The position numbers and the translations under genes are program-made. 64,000 bases of DNA from Galeruca laticollis (Eukaryota; Arthropoda; Insecta; Coleoptera; Chrysomelidae). This document shows positions 14,061 to 24,770 of this stretch, piece by piece. Positions within the stretch are counted from its first letter, which is position 1; each line of letters starts with the position of its first letter. Location: contig OY998177.1 in NCBI GenBank assembly GCA_963921935.1, forward strand, positions 4,429,754 through 4,493,753, given 5' to 3'. The notes beneath the pieces are model-generated. The model saw only the letters and a list, made by a program, of their open reading frames with translations. It was not told where the DNA came from and ran no database searches.

Positions 14061-15246
14061 TTCTGCCCATGGAGGGGATATTAGACCAAACTTAGCGACA
14101 TGATTTGAGGACTCCCCGTGAATTTGCAATTCTCAAAAAACTATCGCCAATTTACCTATGTCACCAACAAACCTCATTTTACCCTGTAGCTTGATAGGTT
14201 GATAGGTTACAGAAATTTTGGCGTAAAGACATCACTTATCAAACGTACAAGCGGCAGATAGCTGGAATATTCATTGATTATATTATCAGTTAACTTATAA
14301 CAACATCATTGAAAGAATTGAAAGAAAATCCATAATAGAATGTGTTTCTATTTTAAAATATTTCTTTTTAGACTGAAAAGAACGTCAAATTAAAATATTC
14401 CCCATTTTGAGATTATCGAATGATATAATGATTTCTTTCGACACTTCCATTCTGAATTTTGATATCATGGTGCTCAATTTCATGAGAGTTATTTACATTC
14501 AAAGATTATGTCTTTTGGAAATGCTTTGTATAATTTCAAATATCACGTATACTCTTTCAACTCTCTATTTGATATGATTATATTATCGCAAGTCGAAACT
14601 TGTACCTACTTGGTAAAATATTGAAACAATATAACTTATTATCTCATAAAGCAAATGATAAATAAACAAGAGTATTTTCCGATGCTTTTTACTCCCTTAT
14701 TCGCAGTGGTTGGCCTAAAAATGATTTACTTCTTTTCCCACTAAAGATTATCGAAGTGGAAGCAATATACAAATTAGATTAATTTTCTATAACCCTTATT
14801 TTGACACGCCAAAAGCATAAACTTTTATAAATTGCGTTTGGAAGTGGGAAATATATATCAAAGCGGATATCTTCAGCTACCAGCAGTGTAATATTGGAGT
14901 TCTGCCGATAAAAAACAAACAAAAAAACTAGTGGAGGTAACTCCAATAGCAAACTAATATCAGAGATTAACTTTTTGATATGTTCGAGTTGGGTACGTAC
15001 CTATTAAATTTGTAAAAGTTCTTTGACGGATTCAGAGTAATGAAAAATCTTTATTTTACTTTAAAGTTGCAACCACAAATAAATGTCAACAGTTTCATGA
15101 ATAACGCGTAATTTTAAGATGCTCATAGAAAATTAAAATAGCTCATTAAGATATTGTTACACATAGATTTAAATCATAACATAACACATTAATATGTGAA
15201 TAACTTATTTTTTTAATGACATATACCTTGGTCATTAAACCAGTCT

Positions 15247-15250
<4 letters not shown>
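14061..15250. other. AT-rich non-coding stretch
   Basis: Nothing beyond short chance frames is visible. Confidence 0.55.
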
Positions 15251-15333
<83 letters not shown>

Positions 15334-15341
15334 ATATATAT
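15251..15341. repeat. (TA)n microsatellite
   Basis: TA tract with one TG interruption, on the left flank of the PLE tail fragment. Confidence 0.96.
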
Positions 15342-15344
15342 AAA

Positions 15345-15593
15345 ACTTAATTTCAAAATTTTATTCCTGCATGTGAGCTGGAAAACCTTTTAATTTTTGA
15401 CTTTTAATTTTTAATTGTTAATTGTGAATGTCTTCATTGTAAGCTACCAAATTTCATTTTAATTCGTTCCACTCGTAGGTACTGCTCCACAAAATTAAAC
15501 AGATTTTGATAAAGCCTACTATGATGGGCGAAACGTCGTCATAAAATTTTCGTATTATTCACAAGAAACCTATACCCAAGAACTATCCAAAAA

Positions 15594-15595
<2 letters not shown>
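15345..15595 (+). repeat. PLE 3' terminal fragment
   Basis: No coding sequence remains. The fragment is recognised by the hammerhead-like block at 15493-15550 and by its position between two TA tracts, as for PLE copy 2. Family assignment is by analogy to the other PLE ends in this window. Confidence 0.5.
15493..15550 (+). ncRNA. hammerhead-like motif, PLE tail
   Basis: Core TTGATAA at 15506-15512, one extra A, a stem II GCC with GGC, GAAA at 15530-15533, then the palindrome ACGT and C. It has the same T3/A8 core as 1628 and 4502 but a different stem II sequence that still pairs. Confidence 0.5.

Positions 15596-15642
<47 letters not shown>
15596..15642. repeat. (TA)n microsatellite
   Basis: Pure TA tract at the right flank of the PLE tail fragment. 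Confidence 0.96.
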
Positions 15643-15646
<4 letters not shown>

Positions 15647-15649
15647 ATT

Positions 15650-16060
15650 ACAACACAGGATAACGATTGCACACTCGTCTCGCCTAGGAGACTGTCAATG
15701 TGAGACAAACAACATTAGACATCGGAAAGGAATGAAAAATACAAATAGGTTAAAACGAAGGAAACTACTAACTAATACAATCATAGACGTATTTTTGAAG
15801 TTTTAATATCGTTTATTAATGCACCATAAACATCGCTCTTTTGCAATTATCTCAGCATTCTAATTATGTTAAAGGGGCTGGTGAAAGATTTTTTCAATCT
15901 TCCAAATAGAATATCGCAAACGGCTTTATGTTCGTCGCACTCAAGAAATATATGCTCCAAATTACCTGTATCGTCACAGGGATCGCGTAATTCGTTGTTA
16001 TAGATTTTTATTTTGAATAGGAATAGCATGTCCGAATCTTATTCTGATTAGGGTTTAGGG
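15650..16060 (-). pseudogene. non-LTR ORF2 C-terminal zinc-binding fragment
   Basis: The minus strand reads IRIRFGHA, a frameshift, then DPCDDTGNLEHIFLEC. A C-x-x-[CT].. HxxxxC pattern of this kind closes ORF2 of insect R1/I/Jockey-type retrotransposons. Only the last 100 or so codons and the 3' UTR remain. The parent copy is not in the window. Confidence 0.55.
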
Positions 16061-16079
16061 CAAGTAAACTCTAGGAGTA

Positions 16080-16720
16080 GATAGGTTTAAAAACCATGGA
16101 TTCTGAGTATTTGTATAACATTCCATGTTCCAGTCCATGTTGTACTTCCGGTACCATAGCACTCCTTGTACTGTCTTTGGTGAGATAAAAATAAATAGGG
16201 TTGATCTGTGAGACACCCCGAACAATCATAAAATTGGTCACTTGTATACCCTCCAGAGGCTGTATCGTGCTAAAAATCCGAAATGTCTCCAAAATTGATT
16301 AAACATGCAGTATATCTGGATCTGTAGGATCCGTTGTTCTGGCTATGGTGAGCTGAAAATCCATAGAGTTCATTTTTAGGTACCCTAAACAATGTCGAAT
16401 CATACAATTTTTCACTTGAATACATTCCGGAGGCTGTATCGCGGTAACAAACCGAAATTTCTCCAAAAATGACCAAAAGGTGGTTCTTCAGGTACCATAG
16501 TACCCGTTCTACTGGTTCTGGTGAGCTGAAAATAAATAGGGTTCATCTGTGAAATGCCCTGCACAATATACAATCGTAAAATTGGTTACATGTATTCACC
16601 AAAAGGCTGTATCGTGCTAACAAAAAAATGTGGGCGACGATAACGACGCCGACGACGACATACATACATGATTTTTTTCTAAAAACCCATTTTTCGGGTA
16701 TTTCGTGGTCTAACCAAAAA
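16080..16720. repeat. ~175-bp tandem repeat array A
   Basis: Three imperfect units follow each other. The marker GGCTGTATCG recurs at about 16256, 16430 and 16605. The last unit runs into a GC-richer tail with ACGACGACATACATACA and a T-rich block. The same unit and tail recur in the same orientation at 22990-23830. The small minus-strand frames here (16071-16797) are products of the repeat, not genes. Confidence 0.75.
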
Positions 16721-17607
16721 TAATTATCAAACATCAGGTAGGTCTCGCATGAAATGTAACTACTGTCATTCTGACGATGATAGTAATATCGGAACAATTG
16801 TCAGTTTTTTAGAAGTTTTACCATTTTTTCAATATAATTTGGAATTATTCAGAAACAGTGGATTTCATTTATAAATAATATGAGTAGATTCCACAGAGTA
16901 AAGGGGAAAACAGTAAATTTCATCTATTTTTATTGTAATAATATACATTTTTGAACTCGCTAATAAGAAATGAATCAAATTCTGACGGTGATATTTATTA
17001 TCGAAACAATTGTCAAATTTCTTAGAATCTTTAACATTTATTTAAATATATTGTGGAATTATTTAGAAACAGTAAGTTTCATTTAAACCAGTAATGAGAA
17101 AGGAATCATTTCAGTGCATTGAAAAATTAGTTGACTTACATTTTCATGCCTATGAGAAATATTAATGATAAAAAGAATATATCATAGTGATAATATTGTT
17201 GAATTTGCCATATATTTCATAATTTTATCCTTAAAATGAGTATCCAGCCACTGCATCCCGAATAGAGATATCAACGTTATACTGTATACGGTTGAAAGGA
17301 CCATTGAAAAGACTTGATTATATTGTATTTAGTGTCTGCGAATGCAAATTCATAATATTACGTTTAAATAGGTAGTATTTAATTGTTTAAGGCCCTGTAT
17401 TTTTAAGTACGAATAAAGTGGCCAATAACTAACTGGAAAATAAATTTAGTAGGAGGTATTATTCAACAAATTAAATTTAAATGTCTTACAAACTGACTTC
17501 AACCATTGATATATTATTCGTTGAATTAACATAACACAAATATAATTATTTCAACGTTGGCTGCAATGAAATTACAATAACTAACTTCATAATATGTGTA
17601 GAGAAAA
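16721..17607. other. AT-rich non-coding stretch
   Basis: No gene or repeat that I can support. Confidence 0.55.
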
Positions 17608-17793
17608 CTAGCTTGATGCACAATGTGTATATGATAGAAAAGGATAAACAATTGTTATGTTTCGCGGTCGCGTTGTAAGCTGCAACATAGATTTTAGGTT
17701 AGCTGTTATCTGTTTGACAGCACTAAAATCAGCGTTTAATATTCCATGTAAATATTTTAAAAATTGCTGTAATTGTGTATTAGTTAATGTCAT
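17608..17793 (-). CDS. 61-codon frame downstream of a probable LTR
   Basis: An ATG-started minus-strand frame (MTLTNTQLQQFLKYL onward) lies 110 bp 3' of the probable LTR at 17904-18216. I do not recognise it. Its start just after an LTR and on the same strand is where a gag gene would begin, which would make that LTR shared by two head-to-tail elements or the 5' LTR of a second one. It is short and may be chance. Confidence 0.25.
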   Translation of the reverse strand: MTLTNTQLQQFLKYLHGILNADFSAVKQITANLKSMLQLTTRPRNITIVYPFLSYTHCASS

Positions 17794-17903
17794 TTCACAG
17801 AATGAACCAAAATAGTAATAGTCATAACAATAATAAACGAAAGCGTTCAGTAAACTTCAATGAATTGGAAGTAATGATGTTGATTGACGTTGTTCTAAAG
17901 TAT

Positions 17904-18216
17904 TGTAATGTTTTTCTTATTTATTAAAAGTTTTTATTACGGGTGGGATTAATTTTAAACACTCGGTGACTACTTACTAATTTATTTAAACACTAAACTA
18001 CTCACTAACGCTTAATTTATATATACTCAACTATTCACTTATTATACACACAGTATATTCACTTAAACTTAATTATATAAACAGTTCACTAATTTATCTT
18101 CACTTATTTACTTGCTATTTGCTTATCTGACGATGTCAAATTATCAACTAACTAAACTCTTTTTGATCGGTCCCTTATATATTAATGCCCTTTTCACTAG
18201 ATAATTCTATATTACA
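17904..18216 (-). mobile_element. probable Gypsy long terminal repeat
   Basis: On the minus strand the segment begins TGTAAT and ends ATTACA, a 6-bp inverted end of the TG...CA type. Near its start is a TATA-like box (ATATATAAGGGACC, about 18170-18185) and near its end AATAAA, the order expected for promoter and poly(A) signal. It lies 25 bp after the end of the pol-macro reading frame. No second LTR is present to prove the limits. Confidence 0.45.
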
Positions 18217-18241
18217 CAAACAGTTGGCTTTCTGGCATATT

Positions 18242-18735
18242 CTAGATGAGACTGGTCACAAAAACAATGTAGATAAGATAGTCACTATTCGTAAACAATT
18301 CTAGGAAACCCTGCGCGTCCACCATAATTTTAAATTTCATACCTGGCTTAGACAGAGTCGGATTTAGGAAGTATACCAGTGTGCTGTTTCGTAACTTTAC
18401 CCCCTCCTTACATGGAAGTTCCTCCTGGAACTTTTGTATAGCCGAGACTGTATGTTTGAATCGGCAACTGGCCCCCTTTCTACACTTTCCGATTTTATGG
18501 AAATAGCAGGGCGCCGTCTTCATCGGATACTGATAACGGGGGTTGTAGCTGCAAATTAATATCTGGACACCGGTATCATGAAAGATAATCTCTACCATGT
18601 TCCTGATGATTCGCCAATCCAACTGGTTACTCCCTATCTTAGTCATAGCCAGTTTCTTCACGCTGGATTCCAACACATGGTCTCGTAGGCTTCGAAGTGC
18701 TTCCCACACATCGCGGTAGGTAGATCGATCTTGAA
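18242..18735 (-). pseudogene. Gypsy element: macro domain C-terminal half plus CCCH zinc finger
   Basis: The frame reads STYRDVWEALRSLRDH, VKKLAMTKIGS, LDWRIIRNMVE and FHDTGVQI. These are landmarks of the C-terminal half of an OARD1-type macro domain, a fold that binds or hydrolyses ADP-ribose. After SYNPR a CCCH finger follows with spacing C-x7-C-x5-C-x3-H (CYFHKIGKC, SCRFKH), and then about 60 residues to the stop at 18242. No ATG starts this frame; it is a continuation of the upstream frame after a break near 18736. The catalytic-loop Gly-Cys-Gly usually seen after the KLAM.. strand reads IGSNQ, so activity is doubtful. Confidence 0.7.
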
Positions 18736-18743
18736 ATTAATTT

Positions 18744-19030
18744 TTAGTTACCACAATTATGTTTCAGTTTCAGTGTCTTGCCAGGGGCTGGAATCTGGTC
18801 TTCAAGTTTGTCTGATTGCCCGAACTTCTTTCGACAGACGGTTGTCAACCCTCGTGCGTTCTTGATACGGGCGGGGATGTTGTATGCCAGTGAATAATCT
18901 TCCGGGAGAGTGAACAAATTTTGTTGTTGTTCAGAAGTGACTCCATATCTAGCTTTCCCGGTACCTCCATACGCGCCCATAAATTCATCGAAGGTAGGGT
19001 CAGACACATCTCGAATATGGTTTACTCCTT
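18744..19030 (-). pseudogene. Gypsy element: macro domain N-terminal half
   Basis: Continues from the integrase tail: DPTFDEFMGAYGG, KARYGV, LPEDYSLAYNIPA, RGLTTVCRKKFGQ, LEDQIPAPGKTLKLKH. The DYSLAH.. and RKKFGQ landmarks are the first strands and helix of the macro fold seen next to it in 18242-18735. The usual ligand-loop GIA is replaced by GLT. A short gap and a frame change separate the two halves. The macro module is thus encoded in line with pol, 3' of the integrase, not as a separate gene. Confidence 0.65.
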
Positions 19031-19517
19031 TCTCTAGGTCATGGTCTCCTTCGAATGGCGCTAGTCGGTTTTGGTAAACTACTTTTGGTTTTCCGTTGGG
19101 GATCTTGCTTATGCGATATATAACATCATTGAACCTTTTCTTGATTAAGTATGGACCTTCCCAGGATTTTTGTAATTTTGGAGAAAATCCTTTCCTCCTC
19201 GTCGGGTTGTGTAACTATACTTTATACCCTTCTTTAAAACCGCCTTATGTGGCCTGCGTGTCGTACCGACTTTTCATTCTGTCACTGGCAACTTGAAGAT
19301 TTGTTCGAACTAATTCATGAATATCGTCCAGCCTTCTTCTCAATTGGATCACGTAGTCTTCGCCTGCTAGATATTCCCCAGGCCGACAGCCAAATTCCAG
19401 GTCACAAGGAAGCCTTATTTCACGTCCATACAGGATTTTCGCCGGTGTTTCACCCGTGGACTCATTGAAGGCAGATCGATAAGCCAATGCGAATAGGAAA
19501 AGATACTGGTCCCAATC
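19031..19517 (-). pseudogene. Gypsy element: integrase C-terminal region
   Basis: The minus-strand frame at 19487-19245 reads MAYRSAFNESTGETP and LYGREIRLP, the post-core segment of Ty3/Gypsy integrases (HxSTGxTPxxLxxGRExRLP). After one stop and a frame change it continues with a GPY-type module (SWEGPYLI) and NRLAPFEGDHD. This tail leads directly into the macro domain. Confidence 0.75.
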
Positions 19518-20237
19518 TCATTGATGGCTGGAAACCACTTTGGACAGGTATTTTCCAATAGTCCTGTTCATTCTCTCGACCACTCTATCTGACTGTGGAT
19601 GTAATGCTGTTGTCCTGGCCTTCTTCATTCCTAGCTTGTCGCAAATCTCCTGGAATAGATGGCTTTCGAAATTTCTTCCCTGGTCACTGTGAACTTCCAA
19701 TGGCACTCCATATCGGCTGATAAATTCTTTCACCAATACATCTGGGACAGTTGTGGCCTCTTGGTTCGGGATAGCGTAAATTTCCACCCACTTTGTGAAA
19801 TGATCCGTTACAACCATTATGTATTCACCACCATTTTCTGTCGTCGGAAATGGTCCAGCGATGTCTAAAGCAATCCTTTCGAAAGGGCTTCCAACATTGT
19901 ACTGTTTCCTGGGTGCCTTTCTCTTGCGATGTGGTCCATTACTCGTAGCACAAGTCGCACATTTCTTACACCAGTCCTTCACATCATCGGCGCTGTCCAT
20001 CCAATAAAACCTCTCACGGATTCGCTGGAGGGTTTTCTTCACTCCCAGATGACCTCCCGATGGACTGTCGTGTAACTTCTTCAGTACCTCAGCTACTCTT
20101 GTTCTAGGGATAACTAGCTGTCTCCTCATCTCGGAACCATCATCGTTTTCAAGGACTCTTTTCAACAGCCCTCCTTCCAGGACAAGGGAGTCCCACTGAG
20201 CCCAAAACGCTTTGAGTTTCGGTGAAAATCTTGACAC
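19518..20237 (-). pseudogene. Gypsy element: integrase HHCC and DDE core
   Basis: The frame carries HDSPSGGHLGVKKT, then FYW, and CKKCATC (the HHCC zinc domain). The DDE core follows: LDIAGPFP (first Asp), VHSDQGRNFES (second Asp) and ERMNRTIGKYL (Glu). It inserts the element cDNA into the genome. All three acidic residues are present. A frameshift around 20230 separates it from the RNase H region. Confidence 0.88.
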
Positions 20238-20780
20238 TTCTTGCCAGGTAGGTCGCCGATTTCCGGATCATCTTCAGGTGAGGATCATTCTCCTGATCTT
20301 TTCTGATCCTGGTGGGTGACCATTCCTCGTTGACTACAGTAGTTCTTGAAACTGCAGCTTTCCTAGATTCCGCCTTGTTGCAGTGGGAGCAGTCTATTGA
20401 GCACGGCCATCTGGACAGGGAGATGGCATTTCGGTGACTCACACCAGCTCGATGTTCGATGTTGAAATCGTACTCTTGAAGTCGTTCAATCCATCTAGCG
20501 ATCTGGCCCTCGGGATTCTTGAACTGCATCAACCACTTGAGTGCTGCATAATCAGTCCGGATTAAAAACATCCTACCATAGAGATGCTGGTAAAAGTGTT
20601 CCACGGACTTCACTACCGCCAAAAGTTCTCTTCTTGTGACGCAGTAAATTCGTTCTGGTTGGAGAGGACTTTACTGAAATATACCAGCACTCTTTCTTGC
20701 CCTCCTTGGATCTGTGAGAGTACTCCACCAATTCCTACGTTGCTTGTGTCAGTGTCAAGAATAAAGTCTCCCTCCGGTAA
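20238..20780 (-). pseudogene. Gypsy element: RNase H domain
   Basis: After an in-frame stop at the end of the RT piece, the strand reads LPEGDFILDTDTSNVGIGGVL and YFSKVLS. Then, after frame changes near 20640, it reads KSVEHFYQHLYG, RTDYAALKWLM and EHRAG. These are RNase H landmarks of Gypsy pol (first Asp in DTDTS, second in RTDYAAL). A CxxC piece (CSHC) lies in the linker to the integrase. Confidence 0.82.
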
Positions 20781-21305
20781 TGGTTATCCTAATATCGGCG
20801 CCGAGGTTAAATGCCTCTTCAAGGTTTCAAAAGCCGTTTGACAGTCTTTGTCCCATTGGAAAACTCTTGCTTCTTCTGTAAGTCGCGTTAGAGGCTTGGC
20901 AAAATCTCCAAACTTCCTGATAAATCTTCTATAATACGTGCAAAGTCCAAGGAAACTCCTAATTTGATGTTGTGTCGGTTGCTTGCGGCCATTTCTGAAT
21001 GGGAGCAATTTTCTCTGGATCCACCGCCACTCCTTCATTGCTCACTATATGACCTAGATACTTAACTCGGTTTTGGAACAGCTGACATTTCTTCCGGTAT
21101 AACATGAGCTGGGCAGCTTGGATTCGTTTGAATACGTCTTCCAATTTCTCCAGATGTTCATCAAATGTCTTCCTCAGTACTACGATGTCGTCCAAATACA
21201 CCAGGCATGTCTTCCAAGACAACCCTCTCAAGATATTTTCCATAAGTCTTTAAAATGTCGCAGGCGCTTTACTGAGCCCGAATGACATGATGTCATCATA
21301 TGCCT
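20781..21305 (-). pseudogene. Gypsy element: reverse transcriptase C-terminal part
   Basis: The minus strand reads FGLSKAPATF, a stop, ENILRGLSWKTC, the catalytic YLDDIVV, KYLGHIVS, and after a frameshift near 20990 SFLGLCTYYRRFI. This is the end of a Ty3/Gypsy RT palm and connection. Sequence above 21305 is unrelated, so gag, protease and the first half of RT are missing: the copy is 5'-truncated. Confidence 0.88.
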
Positions 21306-22860
21306 CATGACTATTATCTTTTTTGCACATCAATGTTACTTTACATTTTCCACATTAATTTATTATATATTTTTCGAGCAGTTTTCAGAAATAAAGCACA
21401 TTTTGACAATAGCGCACGGTGACGGGTGGAGTATAGTCGCTCATCTCGTTATTGCTTTTGCAATGTTAGAATTATATAACTCAACTCACAAAACTTGTTT
21501 TTAAAAACAATTTATTAAATGAACTGAGTATTATAACAATAAAATTACATTGGTTTCAATACTCTGACTACGTACACTACGAAGATCAAAATATAAAAGC
21601 GATATATCAGTATACAGATTGCCTTAAATATTAAATTAAGTCGTAAATAATAATGCGTTAATTAATAAAAGTAAAATTATGAGATTGCTGGTAATTTAGA
21701 TATTAATATTAAAAATAATGGATATAAATAATTTAACGGGTTAGAGTTGACAATATATCAAAGTCACATAATTATGAAATACAGACAAGATACTCGATAA
21801 TGGTGAGATAGTGTTCTTATGGTCCATCTTAATCACTTAACTTCAGCTTCAGTATTTAATCTAAATAAATGGGTCTATTCCTTTTGTACATCATTGCTTG
21901 GAATTAGACTCATAGTTATCCTTCCATTGATATCATATATAGATTATATGTAAATGAAGTTTTCAGTGTTGAATTACAATAATCAAAAAGTCTATAGTTC
22001 AATAATCATTTAGGTCTATTCTAGTAAGTGCCAATATTATTAATTATCTCACTCTTCCATCGTTTCATTGAAAATATTCTTAATACATAGCTGTACATTG
22101 TTAAATTCAAGAGAGTTCTGGAAATATTTACATTTTGTTAATAGGAGAAAATAATGATTCAATCTTCTTAAATACGCCGCCACTGTATCTAAATATTTAG
22201 CTTTGATGCTGTACTCACAGGAAATTAACTTAGGTCGGATTTACCTGAAACCCTCGTTGATCAAAATTTCAATTGATTACGGGTCAATTTTCTAAATTCC
22301 GCCCTTTATACATCACAGAGCTTTTGAAACTTACTGGAATTATTTCACGGTTTGAGATAACACAATAGAGAATTTATCGTCTAAATGAAAAGGTTGTTTA
22401 CATAATTTGCAACAATGTCAGCGAAAATATTTCTTCACACAATAAAGGGATCTGGAATGCCAAAATTTAGATATTACCTAATCAAAAAGTTACGTTAACT
22501 ATTCGTGATTTTATAAATATCGAAAACAATGATTATATATTCGCCTCCTGACTTTACATAGATTTTTTCTCGTAAAACTTATTTTCATAAATAAGTATAA
22601 TTTAAAAATTGTACTGTATCTAAGAAATTGTGGAGATGGAATGTCTTTGCCAAACATGTATAACAGCAATCCCCCCGCCCAATATTCACTTTCAAAAAAG
22701 AAAATAACGAAATTTGTTAATTCTGGGAAAATTCAATGGTAGTTGGTATCCACTAATTTCACAAAATGTTTGTGTCGTCGTAACTAAATTATTGTTTGTT
22801 GACAGACATCCTATAGACATAATTTATCTTTGAAAAATGAAAAATTTTGTATTTCGTTTC
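21306..22860. other. AT-rich non-coding stretch
   Basis: No gene, repeat or transposon end that I can support. Confidence 0.55.
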
Positions 22861-22989
22861 AAATATTCTAATTTTTATAATCGTAGCAATGCTCTTTCGA
22901 GTATTCATCATCAGTGCTTACCTGTAAGCGAGTTCACCAATAGATTAGTATGAAATTCGAAATAAAATAAACGGTTTTAAAGATTAAAA

Positions 22990-23830
22990 CGAACTCTTCC
23001 GCATCTGTGAGATACCCTGAACAAGATTCCATCATAGAATTGTCACTTGTATACACACTTCGGGGGATGTATCGTGCTAACAAACCGAAATTTGTCCAAA
23101 AATAACCAAAAATGTAGTATATCTGGATTTATAGGACCCGATGTACTTGCTCTAGTCAGCTGAAAATCAGTATTGTACATCTGTCAGATACAAAAATATA
23201 CAATTATAAAATTGGTCACTTCTATACACTTCGGAGGCTGTATCGTGCTAACAACTCGAAATTTCTCCAAAAAAGACCAAAAATATGGCACTTCTGGTAC
23301 CATAGCACCCGTTGTACTAGCTATGGTGAGCTAAAAATCGATAAGGTTTATCTATAAGACGCCCTGAACGATATTCAATCATAAAATTGGTCACTTGTAT
23401 ACAATCTGGAGGCTGTACCGTGCTGAAAAAACGAAAATTCTCCAAAATTGACAATTTGGTACATAAAGTACCATAGCAACCGCTGTACAGGTTTTAGTGA
23501 TCTGAATATCAATAGAGTTCATCTTTGAGATGCCCTGAATAGTATTCAATCATAAAATTGGTCACTTGTATATACTCCGGAGGCGGTATCGTGCTAACAA
23601 ACTGAAATTTCTCCAAAAATGTCGTACATCAAGTGCCATAGCACCCGTTTTACGGTCTATGGTAAGCTGAAAATCAATATTCATCTATGAGATCTCCTGA
23701 GCAATATTCAATCATAAAATTTGTGACTTGTTGCACTCCGGAGGCTGTATCGTGCTAACAAGACATGTAACGAAAAGTGGCCGACGACATACACACAGGA
23801 TTTTTTCTTCTAAAAACCGTTTTTTCGTGT
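22990..23830. repeat. ~170-bp tandem repeat array B
   Basis: Five imperfect units follow each other, with the TATCGTGCTAA-type marker near 23063, 23230, 23410, 23580 and 23741. The last unit joins a tail with CCGACGACATACACACA and a T-rich block. Unit and tail match array A at 16080-16720 in the same orientation. Two dispersed copies with a shared end suggest a mobile element carrying an internal satellite, rather than a local satellite. Confidence 0.75.
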
Positions 23831-24412
23831 TGTTCATGATGAAAAACGTAAAAATAACTCGAAAAAATTTCAAAATTCCAACTTTTTTTTTCGGGTACAC
23901 CAATACTTTTCTCGCCTATTAGTTAGGTTGGGCGGAAAAGCAAAAAGCAAAAAGTGAAAAAAAGTTAAAGAGGTTAAAAAAGTTAAGACAGGTTACTTAA
24001 TCGTCAGGCATTACAAAAATGTATCCATACAAATATCCAACATAATCCAACTCCAAATTATACAATAACGAACATGTTAAAATTAAAATTAATTGTTTGA
24101 AAATCAAACCGATGAAGGGATTAATGTGGATTAACATGATGCCAGGAACGAAGCGAATTCGGCTAGTTGTCACTTACAATTGCATACATGAAATGAATGG
24201 CATGAAATCCCCTTGACCTTGAACAACTAATTCCAAAAACTGAATCTCACAGAAATGAAAATTTTTGCTACCCAAAACCACGGACACAAGGCAGATAAAT
24301 ATAAATAAATATAAATAAATAACTTAACAGTCAAAAACGCTCTGCTACTTTTTTAAAAATTAAAATATTTTACACGAAATTCAAAAGATTTCGCTTTTCA
24401 ATTATATGACAT
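23831..24412. other. no clear gene
   Basis: AT-rich; an (AAATATAAAT)-type short repeat lies at about 24297-24320. The rest is featureless. Confidence 0.5.
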
Positions 24413-24770
24413 GTGTACCTACACAGCCTGGACGTTTCTATAATTTATCTTGACTTCTCTAAAGCCTTTGACAGATTACCACTACGTAGACTTCCACTAA
24501 AACTTGATCATCTTTGCATAAGAGATACTCTTAACAAATGGTTTTCAGCCTTCCTAACAAACCGTTTCTTCAAAGTCAGATTTGGACAAGAATTCTACAA
24601 AGAAATACATGTTACTAGCGGTATTCCACAAGGTTCCGTTCTTGTACCCCTATTTTTTATCGCATATTCTAGTGATCTTCGATACTCTCTGCGAACCTCA
24701 AATCCTCCTTATGGTGACAACATTAAACTTTACCAAAATCCTAACATGATTTATCCAAGGGTAAATATAT
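24413..24770 (+). pseudogene. CR1/Jockey-like RT fragment, left of the PLE insertion
   Basis: The frame reads YLDFSKAFDRLP, a long helix region, SGIPQGSVLVP and FIAYSSDL. These are RT motifs of CR1/Jockey-type non-LTR elements. The catalytic box is decayed: YGDN stands where FADD is expected. The 5' part is missing. The element resumes at about 27656 after the PLE pair. Confidence 0.75.

Noticed and set aside
22885..22925. A further hammerhead-like string on the minus strand (CTGATGATGAATACTCGAAAG) near a non-coding region.
   Set aside because: Core bases are present but stem II has at most two pairs and the cleavage-site base pairing fails; no PLE sequence is recognisable nearby. It may be a worn PLE end.
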